Of a stretch of 6,358 bases of DNA, positions 6,080 to 6,358 are shown in pieces. A program made the position numbers and the translations under genes. The stretch spans positions 1 to 6,358 of the forward strand of contig DATJYV010000085.1 in NCBI GenBank assembly GCA_035499415.1, read 5' to 3'. The notes under the pieces are model-generated. The model was not told the DNA's origin and ran no database searches. It saw nothing but the letters and a program-made list of their open reading frames with translations. Each line of letters starts with the position of its first letter. Positions within the stretch are counted from its first letter, which is position 1. The stretch comes from DATJYV01 sp035499415 (GTDB lineage Bacteria > Bacteroidota > Ignavibacteria > UBA10030).

Positions 6080-6123
6080 CGACGGTTGCGGGGAAATGAG
6101 ACACTCCCCCACAATCCGGTTTC

Positions 6124-6189
6124 TTGACACGCGGAACGAATTTGCTTACCTTGATCCAATTGACATTCTCCCGCAAAAATCCCTACCTT
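6124..6189 (+). promoter_or_regulatory. Two tandem rightward promoter-like sequences
   Basis: TTGACA (6124-6129), 17 nt, TACCTT (6147-6152) is followed by TTGACA (6160-6165), 18 nt, TACCTT(TA) (6184-6191). Both -35 boxes match the sigma-70 consensus perfectly. Both -10 boxes are the same TACCTT, and the second is close to the Bacteroidota -7 element TAnnTTTG. Transcription from the second would start near 6196 and enter the antisense strand of the tRNA-like gene. No + strand gene is visible before the window ends. Confidence 0.45.
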
Positions 6190-6198
6190 TACAGTAAG

Positions 6199-6283
6199 CG
6201 GAAGCGGGGGGCGTCGAACCCCCAAATCCTGGCGGATCGTAGTTTATAAGACTATCGCTCATTACCACTTGAGCATCGCTTCC
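6199..6283 (-). tRNA. Class II tRNA-like gene, apparent anticodon UAU, serine-like acceptor
   Basis: The minus strand folds as a full cloverleaf. The acceptor is GGAAGCG/CGCTTCC (6283-6277, 6206-6200), all 7 pairs. A 2-nt linker AT follows, then D arm GCTC/GAGC with loop AAGTGGTAAT (GG present). The anticodon arm has 4 of 5 pairs and loop CTTATAA (6250-6244). The 15-nt variable region has an ATCC/GGAT hairpin. The T arm is GGGGG/CCCCC with loop TTCGACG. Read normally, the anticodon is UAU (6248-6246), which would decode AUA. The long variable arm and the GGAAG-type acceptor with discriminator G73 (6199) are, from known families, serine tRNA traits. CCA is not encoded. Position 8 is A rather than the near-universal U, and the usual A21 is absent, so the tertiary core is atypical. 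It may be a divergent tRNA, a decayed serine tRNA, or a tRNA-like RNA with another role. Confidence 0.7.
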
Positions 6284-6336
6284 GTCCGGTACTAATCTGG
6301 TATCTTTAGCACGTTACTCATACACCATTCCTCTCT

Positions 6337-6356
6337 CGAAGCGTTGACGCGCTTCG
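6337..6356. repeat. Short perfect inverted repeat at the window edge
   Basis: CGAAGCG (6337-6343) and CGCTTCG (6350-6356) pair perfectly over 7 bp with loop TTGACG. No T-run can be seen on either side within the window, so a terminator role cannot be judged. On the minus strand it lies about 55 bp upstream of the tRNA-like gene. Confidence 0.4.
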
Positions 6357-6358
6357 GT

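Larger units (their letters stand above)
5925..6118 (-). repeat. Diverged intergenic repeat, right copy (structured)
   Basis: Read on the minus strand, this copy repeats the block order of 157-324: GTGTC, 20 nt, CCCCGAACTTTG, GCACGG, CAGCATGACG, TTCCTT, GAGCC, GAGGACACGACCG (5937-5925). It is longer and far better structured than the left copy, containing two foldable modules (5968-6022 and 6031-6079). The pair lies in inverted orientation around the five-gene block. The CATGCTGAAC-type arms resemble intergenic repeats I recall from Bacteroidota/Ignavibacteria genomes. No coding sequence lies inside it. Confidence 0.65.

Noticed and set aside
5963..6137. GGAAC motifs at 5963 and 6132 as further ECF sigma targets
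   Set aside because: No CGT-type -10 lies 15-17 nt downstream of either, and they point away from the operon.
6200..6283. Reading the cloverleaf as a + strand tRNA
   Set aside because: On the + strand the 2-nt linker falls on the 3' side and the T-loop motif is reversed; only the minus strand has tRNA geometry.

Overview
The window is GC-rich bacterial chromosomal DNA. It most resembles the Bacteroidota/Chlorobi/Ignavibacteriota assemblage. That placement rests on recalled protein character: the ECF sigma factor (LPHMD-LYNFALR, ETYLKAYRF, GTN-RAWLFRIMKNS) and the secreted family often auto-labelled 'asparagine synthetase B' are both typical of those lineages. It is also supported by a promoter fitting the Bacteroidota -33/-7 pattern (TTTG-N19-TATATTTC). 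The lineage is an inference, not a database result.

Layout. Bases 1-123 appear to be the last 40 codons of a gene entering from the left. Bases 124-501 are non-coding: a diverged repeat copy (about 157-324), then candidate promoters, one of ECF type. On the + strand follow an ECF sigma factor (502-1095) and a single-pass membrane anti-sigma factor (1153-1977). Converging on them with a 6-bp gap is a compact minus-strand operon. Read 5'->3' on the minus strand it is: a secreted TPR protein (5841-3994), a secreted 426-aa family of unknown activity (3983-2703), and a calcineurin-like metallophosphoesterase (2685-1984). The gaps are 10 and 17 bp, and a strong Shine-Dalgarno overlaps the first stop codon.

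The right-hand 500 bp are non-coding. They hold the operon promoter (5865-5896), a second and more structured copy of the left-hand repeat in inverted orientation (about 5925-6118), two tandem promoter-like sequences firing rightward (6124-6189), and a minus-strand tRNA-like gene (6199-6283). The tRNA-like gene has a long variable arm, an apparent UAU anticodon and a serine-like acceptor end.

Working together: the sigma/anti-sigma pair looks like a standard envelope-stress or redox-sensing switch, in which a zinc-finger-like domain holds the sigma factor and an exported Cys-rich domain senses. The minus-strand operon has two exported products and one probably cytoplasmic phosphoesterase. No ECF-type promoter is visible ahead of it, so a regulatory link between the two units is not supported. 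The most unusual features are the inverted repeat pair flanking the five-gene block and the odd tRNA-like gene with promoters aimed at its antisense strand. I saw no CRISPR, transposase, integrase or recognisable defence system.
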